Below, in pieces: positions 12,646 to 25,507 of a stretch of DNA of 64,000 bases; position 1 is the stretch's first letter, and every line of letters starts with the position of its first letter. The stretch covers positions 34,472,607 through 34,536,606 of the forward strand of contig NC_084802.1 in assembly GCF_963169125.1 (NCBI RefSeq), read 5' to 3'. Under the pieces are notes generated by a model. That model did no database searches. It was given only the letters and a program-made list of their open reading frames with translations, and was not told the DNA's origin. Both the position numbers and the translations under genes were made by a program. Source of the DNA: Humulus lupulus (Eukaryota > Streptophyta > Magnoliopsida > Rosales > Cannabaceae).

Positions 12646-12664
12646 ATTTCGAGGACGAAATTCT

Positions 12665-12681
12665 CAGTAGGAGGAGATAGT
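12665..12681 (+). other. polypurine tract of G1
   Basis: AGTAGGAGGAGATAGT lies directly before the 3' LTR start (TGTAACGACC at 12682). The GAG-only element has the equivalent AAGGAGGGGATAGT on the minus strand at 52651-52665. Confidence 0.8.
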
Positions 12682-15600
12682 TGTAACGACCCAAAATCAC
12701 TAATATGGCTTAAGGGCCCTGATTAGTGCGCCGGGAGGGCATAATTGACTTATGAGCGAATTTAATGATTTAATGCATGCTTGTATGATTATTTGAATAT
12801 AAATGTGGTTAAATGTTATATCCGTGAGAACCACATTATTATGTGGGTAGATTTGCAGTGAGCGACTTGAGGCGATCCTAGGGAGCTAGATAGCGGGAAA
12901 AGTCACAACGGGGCTTAGTATTTGACTTTGGATAAGTTAGGGGTATTTTAGGTATCGGGTAGTTATTTAGACTATTGGGTTATGGAAATAAATATATGGA
13001 GATATATTTGAGGATAGAAAGCTTAGGCAGGAATATTGGGGAATATTTATCGTTTTGCCCTCGGGGACCGTTTCCGGTACCCCGAGCCTCAGGATTGACT
13101 TAACTGATTAGGATTAGACTAAGTTAATGAAAAATAGGGGAACAAAACACAAACTGACTCATACCCCCTCCCTCCTCTTCTCTTCTCTTCTCTTTTCTCT
13201 CCCAAGAAACCACAGTAAATCTAAGGGAAAATTCAATTGGAAATTTCTATGATTGAGCTGAAATCATGAAGGTTTAGCATAGTACTCAGCTAAGGGACAC
13301 CCAACCAAGATCAAGGTAAGAATTGAGTTTGTTTTTGGGAGTTAAAATTCTGAGTTTTGACTGAATATTGATGTGTTTATGGTTTTAATGTTTAAGGATT
13401 GAATTAAGCTGAGAAGCTAGGATTTTAGCTCAGGAATTCGTCAAGAAGGTGGTTCAGCAAAAGAGGTAAGCTTCAATTCGTATTCAGAGGTTAAAATTTG
13501 AGTTTTGCATAACTGGTTTTGGTGTTTAGAGTTGCTGGGTTTCAGAGAATCAAAATAGAATTTTAGTAGGTTTTTAGGCTGGATTTCTGTTGGGATATGT
13601 TGTTAGAGTCATGTTAAAAGTCTTGTGATTAATGGATTTTGAATTAGGATGCTTTGGAATGGTTTTGGATGGGGTTAGGATGCTAGAAATTGTAACGCCC
13701 TGGCTACCCCAGAACAGTTACGGTGAATAGTGAACCGGAAATTTGACCCGCTACCCGAGTCCTTTGGTTAAAAACGTGATCTAAGTGTTGTTATTAGGTT
13801 AAGGTGAAAACCAGTAAAAAGGAAAAGGTACATTTCATTAAGTAGATAAACTGCTCATGAGCCTTTCAAAATGTTTACAAGTAGTTTGTAATACAAAAGA
13901 GTTGCTATTGTTTTAGATTTACAGTCCTCGCCGGCCTAAGCGGCAAAAATAGGGTAAACCCTTAGTCCCTCTGAGAACACCTTGACCGTGGCGGTCAAGC
14001 GGCCCTGTATATACACCACACCGCCCAAGCTCCCCACTCAGGGTTGGTTAAGCTTTTCCTTCCCTTTACCTGCACCACATAGCACCCATGAGCCAAGGCC
14101 CAGCAAGAAAACTTAATAAAACATGATATAATATCAACAACGATCATAATAACCATTCAGGACTATTACTCCAACAAATAGGTGACAATAGCCAAAAGTC
14201 ACAGTAATGAGCATCGCTCCCTCTAGCCATGTGACGATAGGGTCACCAGGCTTAACTGATAAGTGATCCTTTCATAAGTTTGTTCAGGCCAGGTGCATGG
14301 TGATTGGTCACCAACATAACCTTTCTCACGACTCTAGAGTCGAAACTATGGACAACGTCCCTTAGCCACGTGACAAACGGTCACCGGGGTCATATACCTT
14401 GGCTATAGTCATCTGGTCGTAGACCAGGCAAGCACTTATAAGTTCTTCGACCCTAAGGTCGGTCTAGCATTAATTCCATAGAGCCATTCAATGCGAGATT
14501 CTCGACTTTAGAGTCCGTCCCTGACTAGTCAGTGTCTTAAACAGGTAATCAACGTATATCAGCACTTAATATGCAATTCACGTCCACATATACCAACCAA
14601 CATGCTCCAATATCAAACCATGCATGTCATATACCTATACAGGGTGCAACTGTATTCATACACTGTTTTCTTACCTCTGGTTCGAGTGAGAATTATTATA
14701 TGAATGACCCCTGAGAACGATCAACCTTTAAATTCCTTGATGGTCACCTGGTCATAACCAAATTATAGAATTCATTAACAAAAATGATAACTGAGGGTTC
14801 CCAAACCAAATCCCAGCCCCCGAGACATCAAATACTACCCAACCGGGTACTAGGTCCAACCCCGAGGCCTATGGTTTGAATCCCCAAGCTAAAAATCACA
14901 TTTTGGCAAAATTGGCCTTAAGGGCCGCGGCCCTCCCCTGCTGCGCCACAGCGCGCCCTCAAATAGAGAGGGCTCCCTGCCTGCCAAACGCCAAGGGCCG
15001 CGGCGCACCAGAATAGCAACATGCCCACGCACGAACCAGATTTTCCCCTGTGCGATTTCCTCTTAAACCAGTCCTTCAAACCTTCATAAAACCTCTTCCA
15101 AACATATAATTAAACCCCCAAACAACACCCTTAGCCCACTCTCATCAAACCCCAATCAAACTAACACTAAAACCCCCTTTGATTCTCACTTCCCACATCA
15201 AAACTCATGAATTAAAAACCAAAATGAAAACAGAGCAACACCTGAAACCAATGGCTAAAACTCACCTTGAAACTGGTTTTGGACCTCCCTTACAAGCTGA
15301 ACCAAGTATCCAACCCAGCCTTTAAGTTTCCCTAGCTTGAATCCCCACCAAGAACTCAAAACCCTTAAAGGAGAAGTGAAGAAGATGATGTACGGGAAGG
15401 ATGAGGAAGTGTCTCTGTTTTGTTCTGTTTATTCTACAGCCTTCTAAGCCACTTAAGTCACATATATCCTCCCAAAAAGACCAAAATACTCTTGTGTCAT
15501 CTTAAGCCTCTAAAGCCACCTCAAGGGCAAAATTGGTACTTTCCGCCTAACCCGTTAATTATAATTAACGCTTCCCAATTCCCGCTAATCTCAAAATCCT

Positions 15601-17292
15601 CAAACACCAATAGTTCATATCACGTTACCCTAAAATCCCCGGTAACGCTATAGTCATTAGTAACACCCCGAGACTCACCCCGAGCCCCGAGCTCAAACCT
15701 ATTATGACCAAACCGATAAATCCCGTTCAACGATCGTCTCATGTCAGAATACTCGAACCAATCCACATTATAATGTGGTCTCACAATATATCATTAACGC
15801 ACATACAAATATACAATTATACCCTCAACGGGCCAAATTACCAAAACACCCCTGTAAACAAATGTGGACTCACATGCATGCATTTAACATCATATTATAA
15901 TATAATTATCATAAACATGCATAAACACATTTAATGGCATAATTAAACAGTTATGGCCTTCCCGGCCTACTAATCCAGCCATTAACCAAAATAGGGAATC
16001 CGGGGCATTACAGAAATGGTGGTTTTTCGGGGCACGAAGGGAAGGGCCACGGCTCTGTTCTAGAGCATTGCGGCCCTACGAAGCAAGAGAGCCAAGGAGG
16101 CTCGGCCAGGGGAGAGTGCTGCGGCTCCCTTGGGCAGGGTCGTGGCGCGTGTCTTCTTGCTGGGGGCCTTGGGCTCTGTTTTAGATGCGGACCGCGGCTA
16201 GGCTTCAAGGGTCGCAGCCCTTGGGTGCATTCTTGAACATTTGGGGATTTTAGGCACGGGAGTCTAGCCTAGGGTGCTCGGGATCGATTTCCCCACCGTG
16301 CTTGGTGGAATTCGATGTCCCGGAAGCTAGTATTATACCCGGAAACCTTTACTTGAATATTAATGGAATCCAATACCTTGGTTGTGATTAGGTGCTAATG
16401 CTAGGGCTCTGGAACGGATCGTGCTTGAGAAGCATCGCTCGTAATCAGTGAACATAAAAACTAAAGGTAAGAAAACTGCACCTGGTTGTGTATTTGTAAT
16501 GGGACTAAGGGCTCCCTAATATGTATACTTGAAAGGATGGTATTATGCCATGTAAACAGTGAACCAACGGCCTAAGAGTGCCAAGGGTTACACAAGCACA
16601 CAGGGCGTGGCTTGGCCAGTGGTAGCTGAGGACAGCTTATTATGCACTGAGCTCGGTTTAAGCAGGCCGGACCCAGTGGGGTAAATAGAGGGTGTGGCCT
16701 AATTTGTCGGCCCTGACTATTATGTGACCTGATTATTATGAGACTTGAATGTTATTTGTGATTAGTTGCATCTTTGATTCTGAGTATGCGCTGAATGGTT
16801 AATGTGGAATATTTAATGACTGATCATGCTTAAAGAATTGACTATTTTTTATTGTTGTTTGTGTTGCACATTGTGTTTTCTTGTTGGGCCTTGGCTCACG
16901 GGTGCTACGTGGTGCAGGTAAAGGCAAGGGCAAGCATGATCAGCCCTAACTTGGAGAGCTCTGTGGGCCGAATGTACATGACCAGCTGCTCAGCCGCTAC
17001 GGTTGGGGTTTAGGCAGGGATGCAAGAACCAGAAATGTCTATTTTGCCTTAGTATGGCTGATGATTGTCCGTATTTTGGGAATTTTGTAAACCAACTTTT
17101 AATTCTATTTATTTTTGGGTTCCCATGTATAAAACTGTTTAATTATATAAAGTGAAACTTTTGAGACCAAAACATTTTTAATCCTATCTCATACATGTTT
17201 AGTGACATGTTTTTAAATTAATGACTTGATTAGCAAGTCCTGCACCTTTATAAGTACATAGTGTAGCGGTCTTGGCTATCCAGGGCGTTACA
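12682..17292 (+). repeat. G1 3' LTR (split by B2)
   Basis: It starts TGTAACGACCC and ends GGGCGTTACA. With B2 and its TSD removed it is about 2.28 kb. It includes a CT-rich tract at 13165-13203, a GC-rich patch at about 16035-16225 and the motif TTGTTGGGCCTTGGCTCACG followed by GTGGTGCAGGTAAA at about 16881-16923, which is shared by every LTR of this family in the window. The last 163 bases match the 5' LTR tail. Confidence 0.92.
13691..16012 (-). mobile_element. B2: family-B solo LTR (minus) inside the G1 3' LTR
   Basis: It starts TGTAACGCCC at 13691 and ends GGGCATTACA at 16012, flanked by GAAAT at 13686-13690 and 16013-16017. It is 2322 bp, without coding content, in opposite orientation to the LTR it landed in. 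It has a perfect 14-bp palindrome AGGGCCGCGGCCCT (14921-14934) and the palindrome CGACTCTAGAGTCG (14329-14342). Its close resemblance to 61830-63889 (opposite orientation) suggests a shared subfamily. Confidence 0.93.
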
Positions 17293-18530
17293 ACCATATT
17301 CATGACTTTCAGGTTGTTTTGGACAAGAACCTCTCAACAATTTTGTAAATGTGCCGATGTATTCATTTTCGAAACATTGTGCGTATGCTCTACAAAAATT
17401 AAAATTAATTAAATACATATTATACTCTCAACTTTTAAAAATTAACAATGCATACATTACAATTGAAGAACTTACTTTTCCATGACCTCCTTAATTATTG
17501 GTGGAGATTTATGATTTTTTAAAGGGTCCAAAATTATGGTCATCCCCCGCATCGTCACGAGCACCAACATCCAATGTCGACTAAAACAATAATAAATTAT
17601 GATTATTATAAAATTAAAATTCAATCATAGTAGTGATAATATTTAAGTAGTTCATTCTTACTCAATAATCCAAGGAATGAAATATATTTGGCCTCGTCTA
17701 TCCATAGTCACCATCCGTTTGGCTAATAAGATCTACCGTATAATTTTTACTTTCATCATTACCAATAGAAAGATGTTTGGAGTCAAAAAATTTGTATAAT
17801 TGTCATGAATTTGGTTGCATGCTTTCCCAAATGCATCTGTAGAATAAATAATTCATATTACATTTTCAATTAATAAATTAATATTGTCAAAAAAAAAATT
17901 GGACAGAGTTTCCTCTGTTTCTATAACATATCCAAAATTATAAGTACCTATAAATTCAATTCAAACAAAACTTACAACAAACAACATGCATGTTCTCAAC
18001 CATAAGCCACTGCAGCACACAAAATTCGCAGAACCTACTTCAGTAAGGCACCATGTTCTCAACCTTCTGTTATCTTCGCAGCACACAATTTCATCTCAGA
18101 ACTTACTTCACTACGGATGAATATCTAATATATTCAAACTCCTCTAATAGTTTGTAATGACATAACAGATTGAGTTCAATTTGAATTGATACATACCTCA
18201 TACCAAACAGCATATCTGAGGATCCAATATTATCCATGGAGGCAGCTTGATAAACGTCTTCCGAAGTGATGAAGATAGCCTCGCGTTCTCCTATAAAATC
18301 TGGGTCAACTGGAACTTGTACAACCCCATCTATTCCTTTAATGGAATAATACTCCTTCACTATAAATTTTAGACTCAGATCAATTTTGTCCCATTGGCTA
18401 TCTGCTAACCAATTTGAAGGTTCTGGTTGAGTTATTTCAGCGGGGATGACTACGTGAGATCCAACTGATGATAAATGTGGGCTTGGTGATAAGGATTTGT
18501 GTTTAGATGAAGATGGACCCTACATAATAT
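17293..18530 (-). pseudogene. Ulp1-like cysteine protease (C48) region of CACTA1, truncated
   Basis: Exon-like pieces on the minus strand read, in order, an N-terminal stretch (about 18530-18190, including DGVVQVPVDPDFIGEREAIF), GQIYFIPWIIE (about 17690-17655), HWMLVLVTMRGMTIILDPLKN (about 17580-17510, with the catalytic His), and RGSCPKQPESHEYG at 17340-17293. In C48 proteases the last block is Q-x5-C-G with the nucleophile Cys. Here a TAT codon gives Tyr. The sequence stops one residue later where G1 begins. In CACTA elements this protease belongs to the second gene and its exact role in transposition is not settled. This copy is catalytically dead and truncated. Confidence 0.75.
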
Positions 18531-18594
18531 CATTTAACATATCAATATAGTGTACCCATTTAAAAAGAAAATTTAAATATCTAAGAAAATAATT

Positions 18595-19194
18595 TTATAC
18601 CTGACAAGTCACAATTAAATTTTTTGGCCAAGGCAGGAATGTGTCTCGTGCGTCCCCAACATGTCGTATGTTACCAAAGGGAATATGGATCTCAACTTCT
18701 TCTTGTAAGACATCTATAAGCCAAACCCTCGCAACTGAATCATCAAGTACATTTCCATGGATGGTAATTTGGCTACCCATGTTTGGTACAATGATTACAC
18801 CCTTAGCCACTACATTGTCAATATTATCTGAACACAAAGAAACTTCATAGCTCGATGGTGGCGGAGACTCAGAAATTGATGATCCATCATCTTCATCAAA
18901 ATGATAGTCTTCGGTTTGATGAAAATGACCATCTGCGTTGGGGGCAGGTCGATAGACTTCATCACTTGTATTATCATAATATTGTCCCTCATCATTTGTA
19001 TTCTCATAATATTGTCCCTCATCAAATTTTCCTTCATTATAGTATCCACAGTCATCGTTTTCCTCATTATATTCTTCATTTTGAGCTAATTCCTCTTCTA
19101 TCCTAAATTTATGTCTTTTTAGCTCTTCAATTTCAGCTTTTAGCCGAGCAATCTCCTCTTTTGCAGTCATTGTTTTATGTTTTTTTCCAAACAT
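18595..19194 (-). pseudogene. CACTA1 accessory ORF: coiled coil, acidic repeats, C-terminal domain
   Basis: A 199-codon open frame starts at ATG 19194. Residues about 9-40 form a charged coiled coil (MTAKEEIARLKAEIEELKRH). Residues 41-90 are acidic with short repeats of the type DEGQYYENTN/DEGQYYDNTS. The last third (KGVIIVPN to TFLPWPKNLIV) resembles a domain commonly found next to Ulp1 domains in plant CACTA proteins (DUF8039-like). It lies between the small transposase segment and the protease and is probably an internal exon of that gene. The open frame is intact over its length, but neighbouring exons are broken. I know no specific biochemical role. Confidence 0.6.
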
Positions 19195-19686
19195 TTTGGA
19201 AACGGTCGCATTGAACCTACAAAATAATCAATAAAGTTCATCAATAAACCAATCTAAATAATTCTTAAAAGAAAATAACTATTATAAAGTATCATACCCG
19301 CCAGCTCGAACATGACCTGGGTGTTCTGGTGTCTCTAATACTTGAGTCAAGATGTCATCTCGACCCTGAGTTGTGATTTTTCCACGACTTAATTTTTCTT
19401 TGACGTCCTCCTACTCAAGATATTGTTTGGTTGAATTAGTTTATATAAATAAAAACAATATATTGATTATAAAACCTTAGAAAACTTATTATCTTTTTGG
19501 CAATCTGTTGATCCAGCTCTGTCACGAGAACTTTATTTTTTTTGCGCGATCTAAGCCAAACTTGATACCTCTCTGGATTTTGAATATTTTGTTCTTTTTT
19601 CTGCAATGTACAAGATAATTATAGTTATATGTTGCGGTAATATCAACCATTGTTTAAACTTTAATATCAATTATACTTACCAAATA

Positions 19687-19890
19687 TTATCTTATATTAG
19701 CCATTCCTCTACGAGAGGTTCGATGCCTTGACTTCATTAGTAATGCACGTGCTTTTTGTTCTTGATGCACTTTTTGAAACTCTGGACTTAGACGACCTGA
19801 TACAAATTTTAACCATTCCCTCTCGTTAATTATATCGCTATACTTCTTCGGGGGAAATTTGAGTTCTTCCATCATACCCATTTCAGCCAA
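19687..19890 (-). pseudogene. plant transposase (Transposase_24-like) segment of CACTA1
   Basis: A 67-codon frame contains INEREWLKFVSGRLSPEFQK followed by VHQEQKARALLMKSRHRTSR and RGMANI, a pattern typical of the small conserved domain in the second gene of plant En/Spm-like elements. More of the same exon series lies at about 19310-19600 (the GRDDILTQVLETPEHPG stretch). It is an exon fragment and not a free-standing gene. Its function in the family is unclear. Confidence 0.6.
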
Positions 19891-20417
19891 AGGGTTGATG
19901 TACTCGGTAGTGAGTTCACTTTTAAAATCTCACGTTTGAAGGTTTGAGGAATGTTGTGACCGCCCTGAGAATATAATTAAGAAAAGTAATTATTAAATTT
20001 GGATATCACACAGAAATAAATAAATATCATAATGATAATTTCTTACAATGATGTCCTCCCATAGACCATCTTTCAAATCTTGTGGGACCTTCCTCCAATC
20101 ACATGAGTTGATAGAAATCGTGGCTCATACTCTAGATCCAAGATATGATATCATGTTTGTATTCACATCACCTATTGGTTGTCCCAAATCGTTCCATTCA
20201 ATATTTTTCTTGATTCCTTTGGCTTTTTGTTGGGTCATGTAACTCATTCTAGTTTTACCACGAACTTGATGTTTCTCTTTGTCATCTCTTTTATCCGCCA
20301 TCTGCAACACACAAATTAATAATCACAAGTGTTAATGCATTATACAAATAAATAATCACAAGTGTTAATGCATTTTACAAATAAATAATCACAAGTATTA
20401 ATGAATTATATAACTTA

Positions 20418-21257
20418 CTAAACATGTTTTCTTCTTTTTCTTCTTTTATTTTTGGTCGATTCACAATCGACCCATATTCCTTCTTTGATGTCGTTTCTAA
20501 GATAATCACGATCATCGGTATTGCTTTCATTATCATTATCCTGAACATTCTCAACTTGTTCATGTATCGGTTGTCCAACAATGAAACAGTCATGATATAA
20601 ATCATAATTTTCATCGTAATCTTCTTTTTCTGAGAACTTCCGCTCAGGAACGGATAAAACGATGGACCATTTATCATTAATTGGATCAAGTATATAAAAC
20701 ACTTGTTTTGCTTGGGCAGCCATGATAAAAGGATCGTTCTTGCTTCCTTTCTTACTTAAATCAACCAGAGTGAATCCAAGTTCGTTAGTTTTAACGCCAG
20801 TACTGTTGTCTACCCAAGAACATTTAAGAAGAGGAATACGAAATAATGAATAATCTAGCTCCCATATTTCTTCAACAATCCTGTAGTATGTCATGGTGCC
20901 TGAAATTGGGTTATTATCTTTTGCACTGGAAAAATGTATAGCATCTGCAACTACACTTACTCCACTATTTTGAACCAACCGAGCATCATCTCTTGACTTA
21001 GTATGAAATTGTTTCCCTTCGACAATGTAAGCTTGATGCTTTATTACATCAATGCTTGCTCCAAGAGATATGCGCTTCAACTCAGTCGACAATCCATGAT
21101 TTTTTTCTCCCAACTTCGTCAAAATTGTATTCTTCAGCCATTGACAAAACGTTTTATTATGCTCATCTATAACCCATTTTTGTTTATTTTTAACCTTGTT
21201 TGGAATCATCGACTGTAATAACTCTATGTGATCACTAAAACATAAAAGAAATAACAC
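20418..21257 (-). pseudogene. CACTA1 DUF4216-containing segment
   Basis: A 279-codon open frame. Residues about 60-120 read KHQAYIVEGKQFHTKSRDDARLVQNSGVSV and ISGTMTYYRIVEEIWELDYS, followed by PLLKCSWVDNSTGVK, LGFTLVDLSK and FIMAAQAKQVFYILDP, the DUF4216 signature found just downstream of the TNP2 domain in many plant CACTA transposases. The acidic C-terminal tail (ENVQDNDNESNTDDRD) ends in KNKRRKRRKHV, a possible nuclear localisation signal. It continues from the DUF4218 exon in the same orientation across a short gap consistent with an intron (21258-21320). Its role in the transposase is unknown. Confidence 0.8.
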
Positions 21258-21320
21258 AAAGTTTAAACAACAAAAAGAAAATCACTACTCTAATATATAT
21301 GATTGAAATATATTATCTAC

Positions 21321-22083
21321 TTACATTATATATGATTGAATCTCAGGATTATTTTGCAACACAACTAATTGAGCTTGATCTAATTCTACCCTAGACACGG
21401 TGATCACTATTCCGTTCCCTCGTAGTCCTTTATCAACTCCATCTGAGTTATTTCGTGGTTTGCTAATTCTGATTGCCTCAACCCCACTCATGTATTCTGA
21501 GAAAAATTCTACTGCCTCTTCCGATATATAACATTCAACCATACTAGCTACAGGATGATAATGATTACGCACATAACTTTTCAACACCTTCATACTTCTT
21601 TCAAATGGATACATCCATCTCGCCCAAACTGGTCCACACAACTTGGCTTCCCTTACTAGATGAACCATTAAATGTATCATAATGTCAAAGAAGGATGGCG
21701 GAAAAAAACATTTCAAGGTTGCATAGAGTTTCCACTATCTTACAATGCAATGCATCCAATTTTTTCATTTCTAATTCTTTTCCGCATAAATGATTGAAGA
21801 ATATGCAAACATTCGTCAAACAATCTCAAACTTTTTTCGGTAATACTGACCGAATACCAATCAGAAGTAATTCTTGCATCAAGATATGACAGTAGTGTTA
21901 TTTCATACCCATCAGCTTCAAATCTCCCATGGATACGAAGTTTCGAATGTTGGATGAATAGCCATCAGACACTTTCATCTCTACAAATGATTTACATACA
22001 ACTTTTTTCTCTTCTCTGGACAACGTGAAACAAGCAGGAGGTAAATATGTGCGCTTACCTTTCTGTTCAGGTGCTAAATTAGT
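21321..22083 (-). pseudogene. CACTA1 DUF4218 region, frameshifted
   Basis: The minus strand continues from the TNP2 domain with NLAPEQKGKRTYLPPACF and SREEKKVVCKSFVEMKVSDG, as in intact relatives, but with stops and at least two frame changes between 22083 and 21720. The 131-codon frame at 21716-21321 holds the core MFFPPSFFDIMIHLMVHL followed by GPVWARWMYPFERSMKVLK and YVRNHYHPVASMVECY, the DUF4218 signature. It ends with a Val/Leu-rich tail (VVLQNNPEIQSYI). In CACTA elements this domain sits between TNP2 and DUF4216 in one protein. Confidence 0.85.
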
Positions 22084-23613
22084 TCATATACCCATTTCAA
22101 CAAGATCTAAATGACTAGTTAAACCATCCTTAGTTTTATCGGGAATATCAAGTAATGTACCTATAATACTTTCCCACACATTTGTTTCTATATGCATGAC
22201 ATCCAAACATTGCCGAACAAGTAAATCTTTCCAGTAAGAGAGACGAAAAAAAATTGATTTCCTTTGGAAACATCCATTTACTTTCTTGTTTTTCTGCATT
22301 TTTCCATACTTGAAATCAATTTTCTCTACTTCTTTAAGAATTTGTTGCCCCAAAAGTGGCAAAGGAGCAACACCTTGTTCTTTATCACCATCAAATGCTT
22401 TTTTTTCCCTATAATGATGATTTAGGGGCAAATATCGTCTATGACCCATATAACAAATTTTGTGCCCATTCGACAGACGAATAGCCCTGGTGTTAGTGCA
22501 ACATATTGGACATCCCTGGTAACCTTTTGTGCTTAACCCTGATAGATTACTATAAGCTGGGAAATCATTAACAGTCCACAACAAAACAACTTTTAAGTTA
22601 AAGACTTCTTTCTTAAAACCGTCATATGCCAGCACACCATTTTCATACAAATCTTTCAAATCATCAATTAATGGTGCCAAATAAACATCTATATTGTGTC
22701 CTGGTTGTTTTGGGTCTGAAATCATTAACGTGAGCATCAAAAACTTTCTTCTCATCACTAACCACAGAGGAAGATTGTACATAACAAGGAAGACAGGCCA
22801 CGAACTATGCCTACTACTTAGAGATTTATGTGGATTTACACCATCGGCAACTAGACCTAGACGAAGATTTCTTGCTTCAGTTTTAAATTCAGGATTTAAG
22901 TTATTAACTTTTTTCCAAGCATGCGAATCTCCAGGATGTCGAAGTTTACCATCTTTCACTCGCCTAGTCTCATGCCATATTAAGTTTTCAGAGTATTCTG
23001 CACTTTGATATAATCGCTTAAGCCACGGAATCAAAGGCAAGTACCACATCACTTTCTGAGGAATAAGTTTCCTAATCTCCTTACTCTTGTTAGGTTTGTA
23101 AAAGGGTGAATCACATTCTGGGCAAGTTTCCATGTCTGCATACTCTTTACGATATAACACACAATCGTTCGGACATGCATGGATCTTCTCATACTTCAAG
23201 CTTATGCAATTTAAAGTTTTCTTCACTTCATACGTATACTCAGGGAAGCAATTATCTGACGGCAAAATCTCTTTAAAAGTAGCTAAAAATTGACTAAAAC
23301 ATTTATCGCTAACTCCATTTTCTGTTTTTATGTTGTAAAATTTTACCATCGTTGGTAATCTTTGTTTCAGACAACCATTGAATAATGGTTTATCTGCAAC
23401 TCTAACCAATTTATCGAATTTTGAAGGATCATCAACAAACTCTTCTTGTGCTTCATCGAGCAATTCCATAGGATATCATCAAAATCACTATAACCCAAAT
23501 CATCAATCCCTCGCCTCCCGAATGGATATGGATTATTATTTTTCAATGGTTCCCCTGCCAATACCATGTACAATAACTTGTATCAAATCCCCGACAAAAT
23601 ACATGAGTTTTTA

Positions 23614-25507
23614 TGTAGAGTCCAAGAACTTTACTTAGCTAAGATAGATAGTAGTATTATAGTATTTATAGCATTATCTTTGTAACTATGGATTTTTGGT
23701 TCAGACCGGGAATTATTTGGACACTCATAGTAGTACTTATAGACTTTCTAAGTTTAACCTATAGTTTAAGAATATTAATTTTAACCTAAGGTTTGATTAC
23801 ATATCTGATATTAAGAATAATATTTATTATACTATAAGGTTTAGATATCAACCAATAGGATTTTAAGCACATGTTATGAATGGGTGATTAAGGATTAAGT
23901 ATTTTGAGGATTAAATTAAATAAGGGTAAAATTTGAATACTTTAAGGTCAGTCAACAACATTGAATACGTTGAGTGCTTAGTCAAGGCTGTTTACTTCAT
24001 TCAAACTTAGCTAAAAATGTGTAATTTCGTGTTTAAATATTCAGCGTGTGCCGATATATCGCAGCACGTAGATACGAAAAACACGAAACGATGCACGGTC
24101 GCCTCGGGCATACTGGCCCAGGCGATATATCGCCTACAGGGGGCGATATATCGCCTCCCTCAGCATAATTCAAATGTTTTTGAATTCTTTTTCCTTTCAG
24201 CCATTCAACTTCTTCATAAGTCCAACATCTTTTGAACGAGTCTTCAGCCTCTGCTGAACGATTATTCAAATATTTTTCACCTAAAAATCTATTATTTTTA
24301 TTCAAGTAAAATCAAGATCTTTTCATTCCTAAACTCTATAAATAGGACCTAGTACCCAGCCGTTATTCATCTTTTGCTCTAAGTTCAGAGGCTGCATGTG
24401 CTAAGTGAGTGTGAGAGTATAAACACCTGGGTTTGGGAATCATAAGCTTGATCATTATAAGCTTATCAAACACTTTGGGAAGTAAGGTTTTAGAGTATTT
24501 GAGTTTGAGGTGTAGATTGGTCTTACAAGTCTTTGAGGTAAACCAAAACTCTAGTTCATTTGTTTTATGTTATTTTCTTTCTCATAGTCTTCTACTCAGT
24601 CTCCTAACCTCATTCTTATTTTGGTTAGGGAATCTAAGTTCTTGAGCACATAAGTATTGGTAAGTATGTTTCTCAAAGGTTTAGTCTTTCCATTCCTTTC
24701 ATTTCTTCTTCTTCAAATCTACTCACTCTTTCTCATAATGATTATTAGGAGTGTTCCAAAGTCCCAACGCTGTCCACATATCCCGGTAACTTTGGTAAGG
24801 AAAATAGGATAGAATCTATATGTTATATGCTTATGTTATCTTATGTTTTATGTTATGAAATATGTTATGATAAGTGTATGATATGTATGTTTGTAGGCTT
24901 GGGCATATGACCCATATGACTAACAAGACCCCAAAAAGATTATGGGCATATGACCTACTTAGCTAGTAGGACCCCACTAATCTCATGGGCATATGACTTG
25001 TTTAGTCTATGGGACCCCAAGTAATAATGGCCATTATAATAAGTGTATGTATTAAGTGTTATGATATGTCTTTATGTTTATTATGAAATTCATGGTTATG
25101 ACTATGTGTTAGATTTTCCTTGCTGGGCATTAGGCTCATTCCTTTTTGTTTTATGTGCAGGAAAATAGCTTTAGAGGCAGTGAGATTCGTGGACGCTTAG
25201 AGAATGTGTATCGATGATGAATGGAGTCAAGGAGTCGAGAGTTCGATTTCTCGAGGATGTAGTCTTGTTTTACTTTTTATGGTTTTACATGTATTTTTCC
25301 GCATTTTCTATGTAACTCCTTTTTACTTTAACTTATGTTTTGTTTTAAAGACAATGGGTACCCATATCCTACTTATTTTATGAAAGTAACTTTTGTTTCT
25401 ACAAGTTTCTAATACGTTTATGGTATTTTCATAAATGTAAGTCTTATTAAGGTTTGTAAGTATAGTTTCATTAATGGTCCAAAAGTCTAGAGTAGTGGGT
25501 GATTACA
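23614..25507 (+). mobile_element. A2: family-A solo LTR in the CACTA1 transposase
   Basis: It starts TGTAGAGTCCAAG at 23614 and ends GATTACA at 25507, flanked by TTTTA at 23609-23613 and 25508-25512. The 1894-bp insert has no coding region. It contains GGCGATATATCGCC twice (24121-24134 and 24142-24155), a TATA box at 24337-24346, three copies of a unit beginning GGGCATATGAC (about 24901-25020) and the TTGCTGGGC motif at 25120-25128. Removal with one TSD rejoins the transposase frame, which dates the insertion to after the gene existed. Confidence 0.94.
24337..24346 (+). promoter_or_regulatory. TATA box of the family-A LTR A2
   Basis: TATAAATAGG followed by ACCTAGTACCCAGCC, identical over this stretch in A3 (60840-60864) and near-identical in A1. 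Confidence 0.65.

Larger units (their letters stand above)
2971..17292 (+). mobile_element. G1: decayed Ty3/gypsy chromodomain (Tekay-like) retrotransposon
   Basis: Parts in order: 3' tail of the 5' LTR (2971-3133), primer binding site (3137-3148), gag, protease, RT, RNase H, integrase and chromodomain (3616-12645), purine tract (about 12665-12681) and 3' LTR (12682-17292). Three later insertions interrupt it: copia in the 5' LTR, A1 in gag (4060-8925) and B2 in the 3' LTR (13691-16012). The shared 163-bp LTR tail differs at about 7 positions by eye between the two ends (roughly 4%), suggesting an insertion a few million years old at usual plant rates. It lies inside the Ulp1 domain of CACTA1. 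Its left TSD is beyond the window. Confidence 0.9.
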
